A stretch of DNA of 64,000 nucleotides from Arcanobacterium pinnipediorum (GCF_023973165.1 NZ_CP099547.1:992001-1056000); one strand, 5' to 3'; shown: positions 18,410 through 29,562, numbered from the stretch's first letter. The notes: a model not told the origin generated them from the letters alone. A program made the numbers and translations.

Positions 18410-20380
18410 TTATGTGGTGTTTTTAGCTAGTTGCGCGAGCACTACATCTGCAAGTGCTGGTCCAATTCCAGGGGTTTGCATTAATTCATCGCGCGTCGCT
18501 ACCCTAATTTTTGCCAGTGAACCAAACTTCTTCAGTAGCGCTTTCTGTTTCGCCGGTCCCAGTCCAGGGATCTCATCCAACGCTGAACGAGTCATCGCCT
18601 TAGAGCGCTTTTTGCGATGGAACGTAATAGCAAACCGATGCGATTCATCGCGCACATATTGCAATAAACGCAACGCTGGCGACGAGCGCGAAAGAATAAC
18701 CGGGAACTCCTCCCCTGGAATCCATATCTCTTCGAGGCGTTTAGCCAATCCGATAATTGTGACGTCTGCGCCCATATCTTCAACGACGCGCTGGGCCGCA
18801 TTAACTTGCGGCAATCCGCCGTCGACGACGATCAAGTCCGGCTTATAGGCAAACTTTCGTGGCGTGGTGGGCTGGGAAGAAACCGGTTGAAGTTCGTCGT
18901 CGAAGATATCGTCTGTGTCATCGCCTTGTTCTAACCGCGCCAAACGCCGCCGAAGAACTTCATCCATAGCAGCTGTATCGTCCCGGGCGCCGGTCCCATC
19001 TGGGCCGCGCACGATGAAATGTCGATAGTCAGATTTCTTTGCCAACCCATCTTCGAAAACAACCATCGATGCAACTTGATGCGTACCTTGAGTGTGGGAG
19101 ATGTCATAACATTCAATACGCAATGGAGCTCGTTTTAGGTCTAGCCCCTCGCGTAGCTCTTCGAGTGCTTGGGAACGTTCGGTGATATCTCCGGCGCGTT
19201 CAATCTTGTGACGTTGGAGCGCATGAACCGCATTCGTGTGTACGGTCTGGGCAAGTTGCGCTTTGGTGCCTCGTTGTGGCACCCGAATTTTAACGCCTGC
19301 GCCACGCAATTGAGTAAGCCAGGTTTGTAACGCCTGGTGATCATCGGGTAAAGCTGGCAGCCAAATTTCGCGTGGAATAGCATCGGTAGCGGTATGTTCG
19401 ACGTCGTCAACCGAGCGCGCTTGACTGCGTTTTTTAGTTTTCGGCATAGGAGCATATTCGCCATAGACCTGTAGTATAAGTTGGTTCAACAGCGCCGACT
19501 TGTCAAGATCTTCAACCGAGGTCACCCAGCCGCGTTGGCCGCGGATCCGCCCTGCCCGCACATAGAAAACCTGCACAGAAGCTTCAAGCTCATCAAATTC
19601 GAGCCCGAAAATATCGGCATCTATATCTGAATCGAGAACTACTGAGTTACGCTCAGCAACGGTGGTAAGTGCAGCGATATCATCACGCAATCGGGCTGCT
19701 TTTTCAAAATCCTCAGCTAAAGCTGCCTGCTTCATCTGCTCCGTTTTTTCGCTAATAAGTTCCTCTCCGGAACTATCTAGGAAGGCAATCATTTCGCGGG
19801 CAATGTGGCGATGTTCTTCGTCACTTACGCGCCCGACGCATGGCGCAGCACAACGATCAATATATCCATTCAAGCACGGCCTACCAGAACGCTGGGCTGC
19901 ATTAAACACACCCTTCGTACATGAGCGCATCGGAAAGACACGCAAGAGCAGATCAAGGGCTTCGCGAACAGCCCATACTTTGGTGTAAGGGCCATAATAT
20001 TTATCTGCTCGCCGGTGGGCATTGCGAGTGACGAGAACCCGCGGATATTTCTCACTCATCGTGATGGCGAGATATGGATAGGATTTATCATCCCGATACA
20101 TCACGTTAAACCGGGGCGCAAACTCCTTAATCCATGCATATTCAAGCGTCAATGCCTCTATCTCGGAGGCGACCACAACCCACTTAACATCCACCGCCGT
20201 ATAGACCATGGCACGGGTACGCGGATGCAACTGCGCCGGGTCTTGGAAATAGTTACTGAGTCGGTTGCGCAACGAAGAGGCTTTACCGACGTAAATTACG
20301 CGTCCTTCGTCGTCAATAAACCGATAGACTCCGGGGGTCGCGGGAATATCGGTGGGTCGATAACTGCGCGGATCAGCCAT
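18410..20380 (-). CDS. uvrC: Excinuclease ABC subunit C
   Basis: Makes both incisions in nucleotide excision repair. I use the ATG at 20380 (MADPRSYRP), two bases after the uvrA stop, because the longer frame reads into uvrA. The GIY-YIG nuclease (GVYRFIDDEGRVIYVGKAS, about residues 15-33), the UVR motif (EDFEKAARLRDDIAAL) for UvrB contact, the RNase H-like domain (VDGGLPQVNAA) and C-terminal twin HhH motifs are all present in 656 residues. Confidence 0.97.
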   Translation of the reverse strand: MADPRSYRPTDIPATPGVYRFIDDEGRVIYVGKASSLRNRLSNYFQDPAQLHPRTRAMVYTAVDVKWVVVASEIEALTLEYAWIKEFAPRFNVMYRDDKSYPYLAITMSEKYPRVLVTRNAHRRADKYYGPYTKVWAVREALDLLLRVFPMRSCTKGVFNAAQRSGRPCLNGYIDRCAAPCVGRVSDEEHRHIAREMIAFLDSSGEELISEKTEQMKQAALAEDFEKAARLRDDIAALTTVAERNSVVLDSDIDADIFGLEFDELEASVQVFYVRAGRIRGQRGWVTSVEDLDKSALLNQLILQVYGEYAPMPKTKKRSQARSVDDVEHTATDAIPREIWLPALPDDHQALQTWLTQLRGAGVKIRVPQRGTKAQLAQTVHTNAVHALQRHKIERAGDITERSQALEELREGLDLKRAPLRIECYDISHTQGTHQVASMVVFEDGLAKKSDYRHFIVRGPDGTGARDDTAAMDEVLRRRLARLEQGDDTDDIFDDELQPVSSQPTTPRKFAYKPDLIVVDGGLPQVNAAQRVVEDMGADVTIIGLAKRLEEIWIPGEEFPVILSRSSPALRLLQYVRDESHRFAITFHRKKRSKAMTRSALDEIPGLGPAKQKALLKKFGSLAKIRVATRDELMQTPGIGPALADVVLAQLAKNTT

Positions 20381-20382
20381 GG

Positions 20383-23247
20383 CTAGAGGGTTCCGGCACT
20401 CGTGAGAATCGGTTTCAGAAAGCGCCCGGTGTGGGATTCTTGGACGCGTGCAATCTCTTCTGGTGTTCCTTGCGCAACGACTCGACCACCGCCTTTGCCC
20501 CCTTCTGGCCCCAGGTCGATAACCCAATCGGCTGACTTTATCACGTCAAGATTATGTTCGATAACAATCACGGTATTGCCTTTATCAGTCAAGGACTGCA
20601 ACACGCTCAGGAGTTTGCGGACATCTTCAAAGTGCAGACCGGTGGTTGGTTCGTCAAGAACGTAGACGGTACGGCCAGTCGATCGCCGATGGAGCTCCGA
20701 GGCAAGTTTGACGCGCTGCGCTTCTCCACCTGAAAGTGTGGTTGCTGGCTGTCCGAGACGGATATACCCTAAGCCAACGAGTTCGAGCATTTCTAAATAT
20801 TTCGCAATTCGTTGAACATTGCCAAAGAATTCGCGAGCCTCTGAGATAGTCATGTCGAGAACTTGGGCAACATTCTTTCCTTTGTAGTGTACTTGGAGAG
20901 TTTCGCGGTTATATCGCGCACCGTGGCACACTTCGCAAGGCACATAGACATCGGGAAGGAAGTTCATCTCGATTTTGATCGTGCCATCGCCCGAGCAGGC
21001 TTCGCAGCGACCGCCTTTAACGTTGAACGAAAACCGCCCTGGTCCATATCCGCGAACTTTTGCTTCTTGGGTTTCAGCAAATAGTTTGCGGATCGGATCC
21101 CACATTCCGGTGTAGGTTGCCGGGTTAGATCGTGGGGAGCGGCCGATGGGTGATTGATCGACGTGGACGACCTTATCGAGGTTGTCTAAGCCGGTTACTT
21201 TTTTATGCCGGCCTGGCAACGAACGTGCCCGGTTGAGTTCATTGGCTAGAACTTTATACAAGATTCCATTAACTAAGGAGGACTTGCCTGAGCCAGATAC
21301 GCCGGTAACAGCGGTGAAAACGCCGATGGGGAATGAGACAGTGACGTTGTCGAGATTATTCTCAGTAGCACCCACTACGGTGATCTGGTTCTTCTTGACA
21401 ATTTTACGGCGTTGTTTAGGCACGACGATGGCGCGTTGACCGGTGAGATATTGGCCGGTAATAGAATCTGGTGAATTCACGATTTCGGCAGGCTTACCCG
21501 AAAAGACAATTTCGCCGCCGTGTTCGCCTGCTCCCGGACCGATATCTACCAGCCAGTCAGCTTGGCGGATCGTATCTTCGTCGTGTTCGACGACGATCAG
21601 GGTGTTGCCCAAATCGCGCAACCGAGTTAAGGCTTCGAGTAATTTTTCGTTATCACGCTGGTGGAGCCCGATTGAGGGCTCATCAAGAACATAGAGCACT
21701 CCGACAAGACCGGCGCCGATCTGTGTTGCAAGGCGGATGCGCTGCGCTTCCCCACCAGATAGCGTGCCAGCTGCGCGCGAGAGTGTGAGATAGTCAAGAC
21801 CAACAGATACTAGGAAGGTCAGGCGCTCGATGATCTCACGCAAAACTTGCTGCGCAATCGTGCGGGCGCGTTCGTCAAGGTCTATATGGGTAACGTATTC
21901 CAAAGCTTCTGCGATGGGAAGGTCGGTGAGTTGAGCAATGTTGAGCTCTCCTACACGCACAGCTAGAACTTCCGGACGTAACCGGGCACCATGACAAACC
22001 GGGCAGGCAACCTCGCGCATGAAACCGGCGTAGCGTTCTTTCGACCAGTCTGATTCGGTCTCATCATGTTTGCGTTTGACAAAGTTGAGTACGCCTTCAA
22101 AGCCTGAGGAATAGATTTTTTCCCGCCCCCAGCGATTCCGGTATTTCATCTTGACCTTGAAATCACGCCCGCGCAAAATCGCTTCTTTAACATCTTTGGG
22201 CAGCTTTTTCCATGGTGTACTCAAGTCAAAGCCCATATCTTCAGCTAGGCTAGCAAGTTGGCGTTGATAGTAATCGCGGGCGCTTGCCGATGCCGTGACA
22301 GACCACGGCAAAATCGCACCATCTTCGATCGATAGGGATTCGTCTGGAATAACTAAGTCTGGATCAACTTGGAGTTTGAATCCGATGCCGTCGCACTCCG
22401 GGCACGCGCCATAAGGTGCGTTAAATGAGAACGTTCGCGGTTCGATTTCTTCGAGTTCCAATGGATGATCATTCGGGCAGGAACGGCTTTCAGAAAAGCG
22501 GCGCTCTTTAAATGGATCGTCATCCGCGCGATCTACGTACTCAATCACTGCGACGCCTTTTGACAGATGCAACGCGTTTTCCACGGAGTCATTGAGCCGA
22601 GAACGGATACCTTCTCGGATAGCGAGGCGATCTACGACGACGTCGATATCGTGTTTGTAGGTTTTCGCTAATGCAGGTGCTTCGTCAAGACGGTAAACAG
22701 TGCCGTCAATACGGGCACGCGAATAGCCATCGGTTTGGAGTTGTCTGAGCAGTTCGAGGTGTTCGCCTTTGCGGCCGCGAACGACGGGTGCCAGAATGTG
22801 CAGGCGCGTCTTATCTTCTTCTTCTAGAAGGCGATTGACGATCTGCTCAGCTGATTGCGCCTCGATCAAAGCACCACAGACCGGGCAATATTGCGTGCCA
22901 GCACGTGCATAAAGTAGGCGCAAGTAGTCATAAACTTCGGTAATCGTTCCCACAGTAGAGCGCGGATTACGGTTGGTGGATTTTTGATCGATGGAGACAG
23001 CTGGTGACAGGCCTTCGATGAAGTCCACCGCAGGCTTATCCATCTGACCTAAAAACTGGCGAGCATAAGACGATAGTGACTCTACGTACCGGCGTTGCCC
23101 TTCGGCAAAGATCGTATCGAAAGCTAACGAGGATTTACCTGAGCCAGAAAGCCCAGTAAATACCACCATCTTCTCGCGCGGAATATCGAGCGTGACATTT
23201 CGTAGATTATGTTCTCTTGCACCTTGGATATGGATTGATTCATGCAC
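20383..23247 (-). CDS. uvrA: Excinuclease ABC subunit A
   Basis: Damage-sensing ATPase of nucleotide excision repair. Two Walker A motifs ([14 protein letters not shown] near residue 33; [13 protein letters not shown] near 650), two ABC signature LSGGEAQR motifs and two zinc-binding CxxC pairs are visible in 954 residues. No LexA-type palindrome is found in the short divergent region before the YciI-like gene, so SOS control is not evident here. Confidence 0.98.
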   Translation of the reverse strand: MHESIHIQGAREHNLRNVTLDIPREKMVVFTGLSGSGKSSLAFDTIFAEGQRRYVESLSSYARQFLGQMDKPAVDFIEGLSPAVSIDQKSTNRNPRSTVGTITEVYDYLRLLYARAGTQYCPVCGALIEAQSAEQIVNRLLEEEDKTRLHILAPVVRGRKGEHLELLRQLQTDGYSRARIDGTVYRLDEAPALAKTYKHDIDVVVDRLAIREGIRSRLNDSVENALHLSKGVAVIEYVDRADDDPFKERRFSESRSCPNDHPLELEEIEPRTFSFNAPYGACPECDGIGFKLQVDPDLVIPDESLSIEDGAILPWSVTASASARDYYQRQLASLAEDMGFDLSTPWKKLPKDVKEAILRGRDFKVKMKYRNRWGREKIYSSGFEGVLNFVKRKHDETESDWSKERYAGFMREVACPVCHGARLRPEVLAVRVGELNIAQLTDLPIAEALEYVTHIDLDERARTIAQQVLREIIERLTFLVSVGLDYLTLSRAAGTLSGGEAQRIRLATQIGAGLVGVLYVLDEPSIGLHQRDNEKLLEALTRLRDLGNTLIVVEHDEDTIRQADWLVDIGPGAGEHGGEIVFSGKPAEIVNSPDSITGQYLTGQRAIVVPKQRRKIVKKNQITVVGATENNLDNVTVSFPIGVFTAVTGVSGSGKSSLVNGILYKVLANELNRARSLPGRHKKVTGLDNLDKVVHVDQSPIGRSPRSNPATYTGMWDPIRKLFAETQEAKVRGYGPGRFSFNVKGGRCEACSGDGTIKIEMNFLPDVYVPCEVCHGARYNRETLQVHYKGKNVAQVLDMTISEAREFFGNVQRIAKYLEMLELVGLGYIRLGQPATTLSGGEAQRVKLASELHRRSTGRTVYVLDEPTTGLHFEDVRKLLSVLQSLTDKGNTVIVIEHNLDVIKSADWVIDLGPEGGKGGGRVVAQGTPEEIARVQESHTGRFLKPILTSAGTL

Positions 23248-23321
23248 GTCTTAGATCATATCGTCCAGCTCCGACACGTTTCCATGCCAGTTTTCCATCA
23301 GCACAACGTAGAATAGAACAC

Positions 23322-23600
23322 ATGAACACATTTGCAGTTATTTATACATACGATCCCAACCAAGCTGACCTTACCTCCCAGGTACGTCCCAGCCACCGTC
23401 AATTCCTCAAATCACTTTTCGATACTGGCGCATTAAAGGCCTCCGGCCCACTTTCTGGTGGTCGTGCCCTGATCGTCGTCGAAGCAGAGTCTAGCGAAGG
23501 TGCGCGTGAATTATTGACTCGCGATCCTTTCAACGAAGCTGGAGTATTGCTTGACGTTGACGTAGCCGAATGGACCGTAGTTTACGGGCCATGGGCGTAG
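23322..23600 (+). CDS. YciI-like protein
   Basis: A 92-residue dimeric alpha/beta-barrel-type protein of the YciI/YCII family: VIYTYDPNQ, then RPSHRQFLKSL, then the GRALIVVEAES core and a C-terminal WTVVYGPWA. The chosen ATG at 23322 starts the conserved fold; the upstream part of the frame overlaps uvrA. Biochemical function is unproven for most members. It overlaps the next gene by ten bases, suggesting a two-gene unit. Confidence 0.85.
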   Translation: MNTFAVIYTYDPNQADLTSQVRPSHRQFLKSLFDTGALKASGPLSGGRALIVVEAESSEGARELLTRDPFNEAGVLLDVDVAEWTVVYGPWA

Positions 23601-24556
23601 TTTCACGTTACTTTCCCCGCTTTGACCCGCTGATAACCGGAATCATCACTGCCCTCTTCGTGGGTTTGTTGATTCCGGTTTCCGCGGGTGCTGTCCATTT
23701 TCTTTCACATGCTGCCGACGTCGGTGTCGCGCTTGTTTTCCTGCTCTACGGCATGCGCTTATCCACCCGTGAAGTGTTGCGCGGTTTGACCAACATTCGG
23801 CTTCAAGGATTTATTCTCGCAGCGACATTCCTCATTTTTCCGTTGTTAAGTTGGGGACTTTCGGTGCTTGCCGAACCGCTCATAGGACGAGATTTTGCGT
23901 TAGGTATCTTGTTCCTAGGACTCCTTCCCTCCACCGTCCAATCTTCGGTAACATTCGTCTCGATTGCCCGCGGTGACATTGCCTCTGCAATCGCGGCAGC
24001 CACGGTATCAAATATCGCAGGCATGTTTATTACCCCGGCGTTAGTTGTGGCATTCATGGATATGTCTGGTGCATCTACCGGGGGTTTTTCAGCCGTGCTC
24101 ACCAACCTATTGTTGCCATTTATCATCGGGCAATGTCTGCAACCGTGGTTCGGCGACTGGATTCGGGCGCGTCGCCACCTCACTAGACGTAGTGATACCG
24201 GTGCAATAATTCTCGTGGTGCTCGCAGCAACCTTATCGGCAACAGCCGATGGTGCGTGGAGTGTGGTCACCCCGCTTTCTCTGCTGGTCTTAGTAGCCGT
24301 CTTGGTTGCATTGCTCAGTGCAATGCTTGCCATCACCTGGTTTGGTGCTCAGCGCCTCCCCCGTGAAGAACGCATAGTCGCGCTTATGTGTGGTTCAAAG
24401 AAATCTTTGGCTACTGGCTTGCCGATGGCAAAGGCTTTATTCCCCACAAATATGGTGGGAACTATTGGTATTCCGGTGATTATCTTCCATCAAATTCAGC
24501 TTGTGGTGTGCGCTGCGATAGCCCGTATATTGGCCTCCGCCACTGAACGCGATTAA
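23591..24556 (+). CDS. SBF-like (bile acid:sodium symporter family) transporter
   Basis: Membrane protein of about 321 residues with eight to ten hydrophobic helices. It resembles the YfeH/SBF-like branch: the segments GVALVFLLYGMRLS, LLPSTVQSSVTF and GSKKSLATGLPMAKALFP are characteristic. Substrate is unknown; bile acids are not implied. The ATG at 23591 overlaps the YciI-like stop. No terminator follows before the decayed MFS fragment. Confidence 0.85.
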   Translation: MGVVSRYFPRFDPLITGIITALFVGLLIPVSAGAVHFLSHAADVGVALVFLLYGMRLSTREVLRGLTNIRLQGFILAATFLIFPLLSWGLSVLAEPLIGRDFALGILFLGLLPSTVQSSVTFVSIARGDIASAIAAATVSNIAGMFITPALVVAFMDMSGASTGGFSAVLTNLLLPFIIGQCLQPWFGDWIRARRHLTRRSDTGAIILVVLAATLSATADGAWSVVTPLSLLVLVAVLVALLSAMLAITWFGAQRLPREERIVALMCGSKKSLATGLPMAKALFPTNMVGTIGIPVIIFHQIQLVVCAAIARILASATERD

Positions 24557-24559
24557 TTG

Positions 24560-24790
24560 GCGAGAACGAGGCAAAAAGTAACTGACAGTAGAGCCGAAAA
24601 GCAGGAGCTACGTTCGAGCCAAACCAAGGGCGTCTATCAAAGCTCCTATCACCAGATCTACCGTGTTCGTTGCGGATCATACTTGCGACCACGCAAAGAA
24701 TCGCTAAACCTAACGCAGCGAAAACACGCAATTGCTCGTGGTCCGTTGAGCACTTGAACCGATCAGTTTTTTGAACAGCCAGCCAATCGC
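24560..24790 (-). pseudogene. Decayed MFS transporter fragment (paralogue of the gene at 28309-29562)
   Basis: The minus strand reads an MFS segment matching the intact transporter: DHEQLRVFAALGLAILCVVAS, then, after a deletion of about 100 codons and a frameshift, TVDLVIGALIDALGLART, an in-frame TAG at a position that is Tyr in the intact gene, and LLLFGSTVSYF. Nucleotide identity to 28371-28755 is obvious on both sides of the deletion. It is therefore the wreck of a second copy, 3.8 kb from the living one. Confidence 0.88.
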
Positions 24791-24802
24791 ATAGGTTGAA
24801 TA

Positions 24803-25897
24803 TTAGTCTTGTTCTGACTCAATAACTTCCTCATCGTGCAGGCCTTGGTCCGCAATCTCGTTTGACCGCTTGCGCATCTTGCGCGATCCGAGAAGTGAAG
24901 CAATCACAGTAATAATGATGATCGTGAGAATAATGGCTACGGATGTGCCCGAGCCTGGTTCTGGAATAGCGGTGAACATGTCGTATCCGTGGAAGGCGTG
25001 TAGCAACAACTTAAAGCCGATGAATCCGAGGATTCCAGCAAGACCGTAGTGCAAGTAGATAAGGCGATCAAGCAGGCCATCGACAAGGAAGAACAGCTGG
25101 CGCAGCCCCAGCAAAGCAAACGCATTGGAGGCAAAGACGATAAACGGCTCGTTCGTCAAACCAAAGATCGCTGGAATTGAATCTAGAGCAAAGAGAAGGT
25201 CAATTGTGCCAATCGAGATGATACAGATAAGCAAAGGTGTCAGGTAGGTCTTGCCAGAGGCACGATGGATGAGCTTATCGCCCACAAAACCAGACGTCAC
25301 TGGAAATACACGGGAGATGAACTTTGTCGCAGCTGTTGGTTGATAATCTATTTCTTCAACAATGCCAGAAGCTCGATCGCGAGCTTCTTTGAGACCATCA
25401 AGCACCTGCTTGACTGCGGTGTAAACCATCCACACACCAAAAGCGAAGAAAATCCAGACAAACTTTTCAACAAGCGCGGCGCCAATCATAATGAAGATGA
25501 ACCGGAAGACCAACGCAATAATAATGCCCCACATGAGCACCTTTTGCTGGAATCTCCGCGGTACCTTAAATGCCGCAATAATAATGATAAAGACGAAGAT
25601 ATTGTCTAACGATAACGAATACTCAGTGATATACCCGGCAAAGAACTCAGTCGCAAATCGAGCACCATGGCGAATGTAGGTTGCTACGCCAAACACTGCC
25701 GCTAGAGATACATATACTGCCGTCCATCGGGCAGCTTCGCCAATCGTGGGTTCATGCGCTTTGCGGACATGGCCAAACAAATCAAACAAGATGAGTGAAA
25801 TGACCAAAAGTGAAAGTACAATCCATTCCCACATCTCAACGACCATTGATTCGTCAGGAGAATAGTTGGCAACAGTATGAATGAGAGTATTAAGCAA
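24803..25897 (-). CDS. TerC-family membrane protein (putative manganese exporter)
   Basis: A polytopic membrane protein of 364 residues with the family signature EYSLSLDNIFVFIIII (about residues 90-105), the second acidic helix FALDSIPAIFGLT and a charged C-terminal tail. Families of this type (Alx, YkoY, TerC) export Mn2+ and may metallate secreted proteins. The TTG at 25897 is chosen because AAAGG lies six bases upstream; a later ATG lacks one. The leader holds a yybP-ykoY-like riboswitch, which strongly supports a manganese function. Confidence 0.92.
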   Translation of the reverse strand: MLNTLIHTVANYSPDESMVVEMWEWIVLSLLVISLILFDLFGHVRKAHEPTIGEAARWTAVYVSLAAVFGVATYIRHGARFATEFFAGYITEYSLSLDNIFVFIIIIAAFKVPRRFQQKVLMWGIIIALVFRFIFIMIGAALVEKFVWIFFAFGVWMVYTAVKQVLDGLKEARDRASGIVEEIDYQPTAATKFISRVFPVTSGFVGDKLIHRASGKTYLTPLLICIISIGTIDLLFALDSIPAIFGLTNEPFIVFASNAFALLGLRQLFFLVDGLLDRLIYLHYGLAGILGFIGFKLLLHAFHGYDMFTAIPEPGSGTSVAIILTIIIITVIASLLGSRKMRKRSNEIADQGLHDEEVIESEQD

Positions 25898-25903
25898 AGT
25901 TAG

Positions 25904-26021
25904 CCTTTCGGTACAGTGTTAGACCGAAGGTCTCTTCCCGCCATCTCTGATCGAGTAGTGGCCTCGGCCCGGGCTAGAAGCCGCGATGACGAACCGATAT
26001 TTCATGGGAATACTCCCCTTC
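25904..26021 (-). ncRNA. yybP-ykoY (manganese) riboswitch in the terC leader
   Basis: The minus-strand leader carries the family hallmarks: 5' GAAGGGGAGTA, an internal GTCATC segment, then GGCGGGAAGAGACCTTC. P1 pairs GAAGG (26017-26021) with CCTTC (25926-25930). The same CCTTCGGT strand can pair instead with ACCGAAAGG (25904-25912), whose AAAGG is the terC ribosome binding site. Ligand-stabilised P1 would thus free the site and turn on translation, the known mode for this class. Class assignment is by eye from consensus; a covariance search has not been run. Confidence 0.85.
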
Positions 26022-26102
26022 GCTTCTCCTAGCTTACGTCACTTGTGCTCCACTGCGAAAATCCCAATCTATGATCTCTCGCTCAGTGAAAACTCCGGTC
26101 AT

Positions 26103-28154
26103 TCACTGAGCTTGCCGAATTGCACGTAATTCACGTTTGACATCATTAATTTCATCGCGCAGGCGCGCTGCAAGCTCGAACTGTAAGTGTTGGGCTGCAA
26201 CATGCATTTGTTCACGCAATTCAACCAACAGCTGTTCGATTTCTGCCCCATCTGCAGGTAAGCGCTGCGCGACAGACGTCTCCTTCCGATAACCACCCTC
26301 AAGCAATTCACCTGTTTCAAGATCTTCGCGAGCGAGCATATCAGTAACGTCTGCAATCTTTTTCCGTAACGGCTGGGGATCGATACCGTGTTCAGCATTG
26401 TAAGCTATCTGCTTTTCACGACGCCGGTTGGTCTCCTCAATGGCTTCCTTCATATTAGGAGTTATCGAATCGGCATACATATGTACTTGCCCAGACACAT
26501 TTCGCGCTGCCCGGCCAATCGTTTGGATAAGAGACGTTGTTGACCGCAAGAATCCCTGCTTATCGGCGTCGAGAATAGCTACGAGAGATACTTCAGGCAA
26601 ATCCAGACCTTCCCGCAGCAGATTAATCCCAACGAGCACATCGAATTTCCCTAACCGAAGTTCACGTAAGAGTTCTACGCGCCGCAGTGTATCGACGTCG
26701 GAGTGCAAATACTCAACTTTGACCCCGCGTTCGGCAAGATAATCAGTGAGATCTTCGGCCATTTTCTTCGTCAGCGTAGTCACCAAGACGCGTTCATCAC
26801 GTTCAACCCTGGCTCGCACTTGTTCAAGAAGATCGTCAATCTGACCTTTCGTTGGTTTGACGATAACTTCAGGATCAATCAGACCAGTTGGGCGAATGAT
26901 TTGTTCAACGTATCCATCAGAAAGTTCCATCTCATATTTAGCCGGTGTTGCTGAGAGATAAACAGTCTGACCGATTCGTTCCAAGAACTCTGCGAATTTC
27001 AGTGGCCGGTTATCCATTGCGGAGGGCAAGCGGAATCCGAAATCAACAAGGGTGCGCTTGCGGGACATATCTCCTTCGTACATAGCACCAATTTGCGGTA
27101 CCGTCACGTGCGATTCGTCAATAATCAACACAAAATCTTCCGGGAAATAGTCAAGCAAGGTATTCGGAGGTGTGCCTGGGCCACGACCATCAATATGCCT
27201 CGAGTAATTCTCGATACCCGAGCACGTGCCGATATTGCGCATCATCTCTAAATCGTAGGTGGTGCGCATTTCAAGGCGTTGGGCTTCGAGCAGCTTATCT
27301 TGATCACGCAGCTCAGTAAGCCGCTCCCCTAGTTCTTCTTCGATGGAAGCTATTGCGCGCTTCATGCGTTCTTCACCGGCGACATAGTGAGAAGCAGGGA
27401 AAATATAAGCATGGTCGGTTTCGCGTACCACATTGCCGGTTAGCGGATGGAGTAACGCGATGGAATCAATCTCATCGCCGAAAAATTCGATCCGGATTGC
27501 GAGTTCTTCATAAACTGGAATGATCTCCACAGTATCGCCGCGTACCCGGAATGTACCACGGGTGAAGGCCATATCGTTGCGTGTATATTGCATCGTCACG
27601 AACTGTTTAAGTAACGCGTCGCGGTCGAGTTCTTGCCCAACATGGACATCCACCATACGATCAACGTATTCTTGCGGCGTTCCCAAACCATAGATACACG
27701 AAACAGAAGCCACCACGACGGTATCGCGCCGCGTAATCAACGAATTGGTGGCCGAGTGACGTAGCCGCTCAACTTCGTCGTTAATGGAGGAATCTTTTTC
27801 AATAAACGTATCAGTTTGCGGCACATAGGCTTCTGGCTGGTAATAATCGTAATAGGATACGAAATACTCAACGGCGTTATTGGGTAACAATTCCCGGAAT
27901 TCGGCAGCCATCTGGGCAGCGAGAGTTTTATTTGGCTCAATGATGAGTGTTGGCCGCTGGATTTGTTCAATCAACCACGCAGTGGTTGCCGATTTTCCAG
28001 TTCCGGTTGCGCCCAACAAAACGATATCTTTTTCCCCGGCGTTAATCCGCTCAGCGAGTTCCGCAATTGCGGTGGGCTGATCGCCGGACGGAGTGTATTC
28101 AGAGATAACTTCAAATGGTGCTTCTTGGCGCACGATATCAGTAACAGGACGCAT
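26103..28154 (-). CDS. uvrB: Excinuclease ABC subunit B
   Basis: DNA helicase-like damage verification subunit. Walker [14 protein letters not shown] (about residues 48-60), the beta-hairpin region [15 protein letters not shown], helicase motif DESH, the C-terminal motif [11 protein letters not shown] and a final UVR motif for UvrC binding are present. At 683 residues it has normal length. No SOS box is visible upstream; instead a transporter gene separates it from coaE. Confidence 0.98.
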   Translation of the reverse strand: MRPVTDIVRQEAPFEVISEYTPSGDQPTAIAELAERINAGEKDIVLLGATGTGKSATTAWLIEQIQRPTLIIEPNKTLAAQMAAEFRELLPNNAVEYFVSYYDYYQPEAYVPQTDTFIEKDSSINDEVERLRHSATNSLITRRDTVVVASVSCIYGLGTPQEYVDRMVDVHVGQELDRDALLKQFVTMQYTRNDMAFTRGTFRVRGDTVEIIPVYEELAIRIEFFGDEIDSIALLHPLTGNVVRETDHAYIFPASHYVAGEERMKRAIASIEEELGERLTELRDQDKLLEAQRLEMRTTYDLEMMRNIGTCSGIENYSRHIDGRGPGTPPNTLLDYFPEDFVLIIDESHVTVPQIGAMYEGDMSRKRTLVDFGFRLPSAMDNRPLKFAEFLERIGQTVYLSATPAKYEMELSDGYVEQIIRPTGLIDPEVIVKPTKGQIDDLLEQVRARVERDERVLVTTLTKKMAEDLTDYLAERGVKVEYLHSDVDTLRRVELLRELRLGKFDVLVGINLLREGLDLPEVSLVAILDADKQGFLRSTTSLIQTIGRAARNVSGQVHMYADSITPNMKEAIEETNRRREKQIAYNAEHGIDPQPLRKKIADVTDMLAREDLETGELLEGGYRKETSVAQRLPADGAEIEQLLVELREQMHVAAQHLQFELAARLRDEINDVKRELRAIRQAQ

Positions 28155-28184
28155 ACCTCAAGCCTACCGGTTAGCTCCGACAAG

Positions 28185-28236
28185 ATTCGAGCGCTATCGC
28201 TCCTAGCTTTACCGGTAACGAGATGTTACCTGCTTA
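28185..28236. repeat. Left copy of 52-bp imperfect direct repeat flanking the MFS gene
   Basis: Aligns without gaps to 29640-29691 with 41 of 52 positions identical. The best part is AGCTTTACCGGTAACG against AGCTTTACTGGTAGCG, followed by TGTTACC and GCTTA in both. It lies just upstream of uvrB. The right-hand copy includes the coaE stop codon, so this copy looks like a duplicated coaE tail. Confidence 0.75.
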
Positions 28237-28308
28237 CTGCCGGCTCCAAGAAATTGTAGTCGACTAGGTTTGAATACTTATTAATAGGTGATTCCGTTTG
28301 AACACCTT

Positions 28309-29562
28309 TTAGTGCCCTGCCGGATCATTCCGATCAGAGAGGTTACGGGTGGAATACGTGGCAAGGGCGACAACTAGACAGAAAGTAACCGACAGTAGAG
28401 CTGAAAGCAGGAGATAGGTTCGAGAGAAACCCAGGGAGTCTAGCACAGCTCCTATCAACGGATCTACCGCGATCGTCGCGGCCTCGTCGAACATAGCCAC
28501 GATGGACAGCATTGTTGTCCGATACTTGTCAGAAATCACCAGATTTATTTGTTCATCAATGAGGATAAAGAAAACCGATGCCGACCCAGACAACAAAACA
28601 AACGACCCCGCACCTACCCAAGGAGTCGAAGGTGTGGTCACACTCACTGCGACCAACAAAAGAATCGCTAAACCAACAACAGTGAGAACACGCAATCGCT
28701 CGTGGTCCGTTGAACGCTTGAGTCGATAAGTATTTCGAACAGCAAGCCACTGGACGACCTTCCCGACCCCTAATACGATTCCCAAGTTTCGAACTTCAAG
28801 ACCCTGTTCCTCCAAGAACGGCCCAAGATACGTCGAGAAATTTGAAACCGCAATCATGACTATCGTCGAAGCGAGCGCAAGCGAAACAAAGAGGCTATGA
28901 TATCTTATTACCCCCGTGACACGGCGAAATACTGTGCCCGGTTTATGTGCTCCGTGACTGGATTGATCGGCTTTAGAAGATTCCGAAGATAACTGGTCAT
29001 GCAAACGCAGACGTAAAAACACGCCAGCAGCTGCGATATAGCAAGCCACACTCATCCACAACGGTAGGCTGGTGCGCCACGAGAACAGTATCGGTCCAAC
29101 CACACTTGAAGTCATGGAAAACAACAAGGTCACCGATCCGACGGCTGACCGGCTCTTCAAATAGTCATCTTCCATTCCCAATCGCTTGTGCTCTTGGAAA
29201 AGCCACGCACTGTCAGCACCAGAAGAAAGCGCAAGGCCAGCGCCGATGCTGAGTTCAGAAAGATAAACTGCTGGTAACGCGTCGAATAAGGCAAGAACGC
29301 TGACACCAAGCGCGATCAATAGGGATCCGAAAGCTAACGCATACTTTTGCCCAAATCTATCGGCTAGACGTCCCATAGGTACTTCAAATAAAAGAGATAC
29401 AACAGCCCCAAACGAATTAAGAAGCCCGATCTCCAGATAAGAAAGACCCTTCGCCTGAAGAATCAACGTCATCAAAGGCCATGCCACAACCGATGCGATC
29501 AGGCATTTAGCAATCAAGTATCCACGAAAAGGACGAGCAACGGAACTCTTGGGTATCTTCAC
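28309..29562 (-). CDS. Major facilitator superfamily transporter
   Basis: Twelve-helix transporter of 417 residues. The GTG at 29562 has GGGGAG seven bases upstream. The loop 2-3 motif GRLADRFGQKYAL (about residues 60-72) is the MFS motif A. Helices, hydrophilic central loop (SSESSKADQSSHGAHK) and C-terminal half are intact. Substrate cannot be told; drug efflux is common in this group. It interrupts the usual coaE-uvrB adjacency, is flanked by direct repeats and has a degraded paralogue at 24560-24790, all suggesting acquisition or duplication. Confidence 0.88.
   Translation of the reverse strand: MKIPKSSVARPFRGYLIAKCLIASVVAWPLMTLILQAKGLSYLEIGLLNSFGAVVSLLFEVPMGRLADRFGQKYALAFGSLLIALGVSVLALFDALPAVYLSELSIGAGLALSSGADSAWLFQEHKRLGMEDDYLKSRSAVGSVTLLFSMTSSVVGPILFSWRTSLPLWMSVACYIAAAGVFLRLRLHDQLSSESSKADQSSHGAHKPGTVFRRVTGVIRYHSLFVSLALASTIVMIAVSNFSTYLGPFLEEQGLEVRNLGIVLGVGKVVQWLAVRNTYRLKRSTDHERLRVLTVVGLAILLLVAVSVTTPSTPWVGAGSFVLLSGSASVFFILIDEQINLVISDKYRTTMLSIVAMFDEAATIAVDPLIGAVLDSLGFSRTYLLLSALLSVTFCLVVALATYSTRNLSDRNDPAGH

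Noticed and set aside
23248..23321. SOS box for uvrA
   Set aside because: No TCGAACN4GTTCGA-like palindrome is present in the short divergent region.
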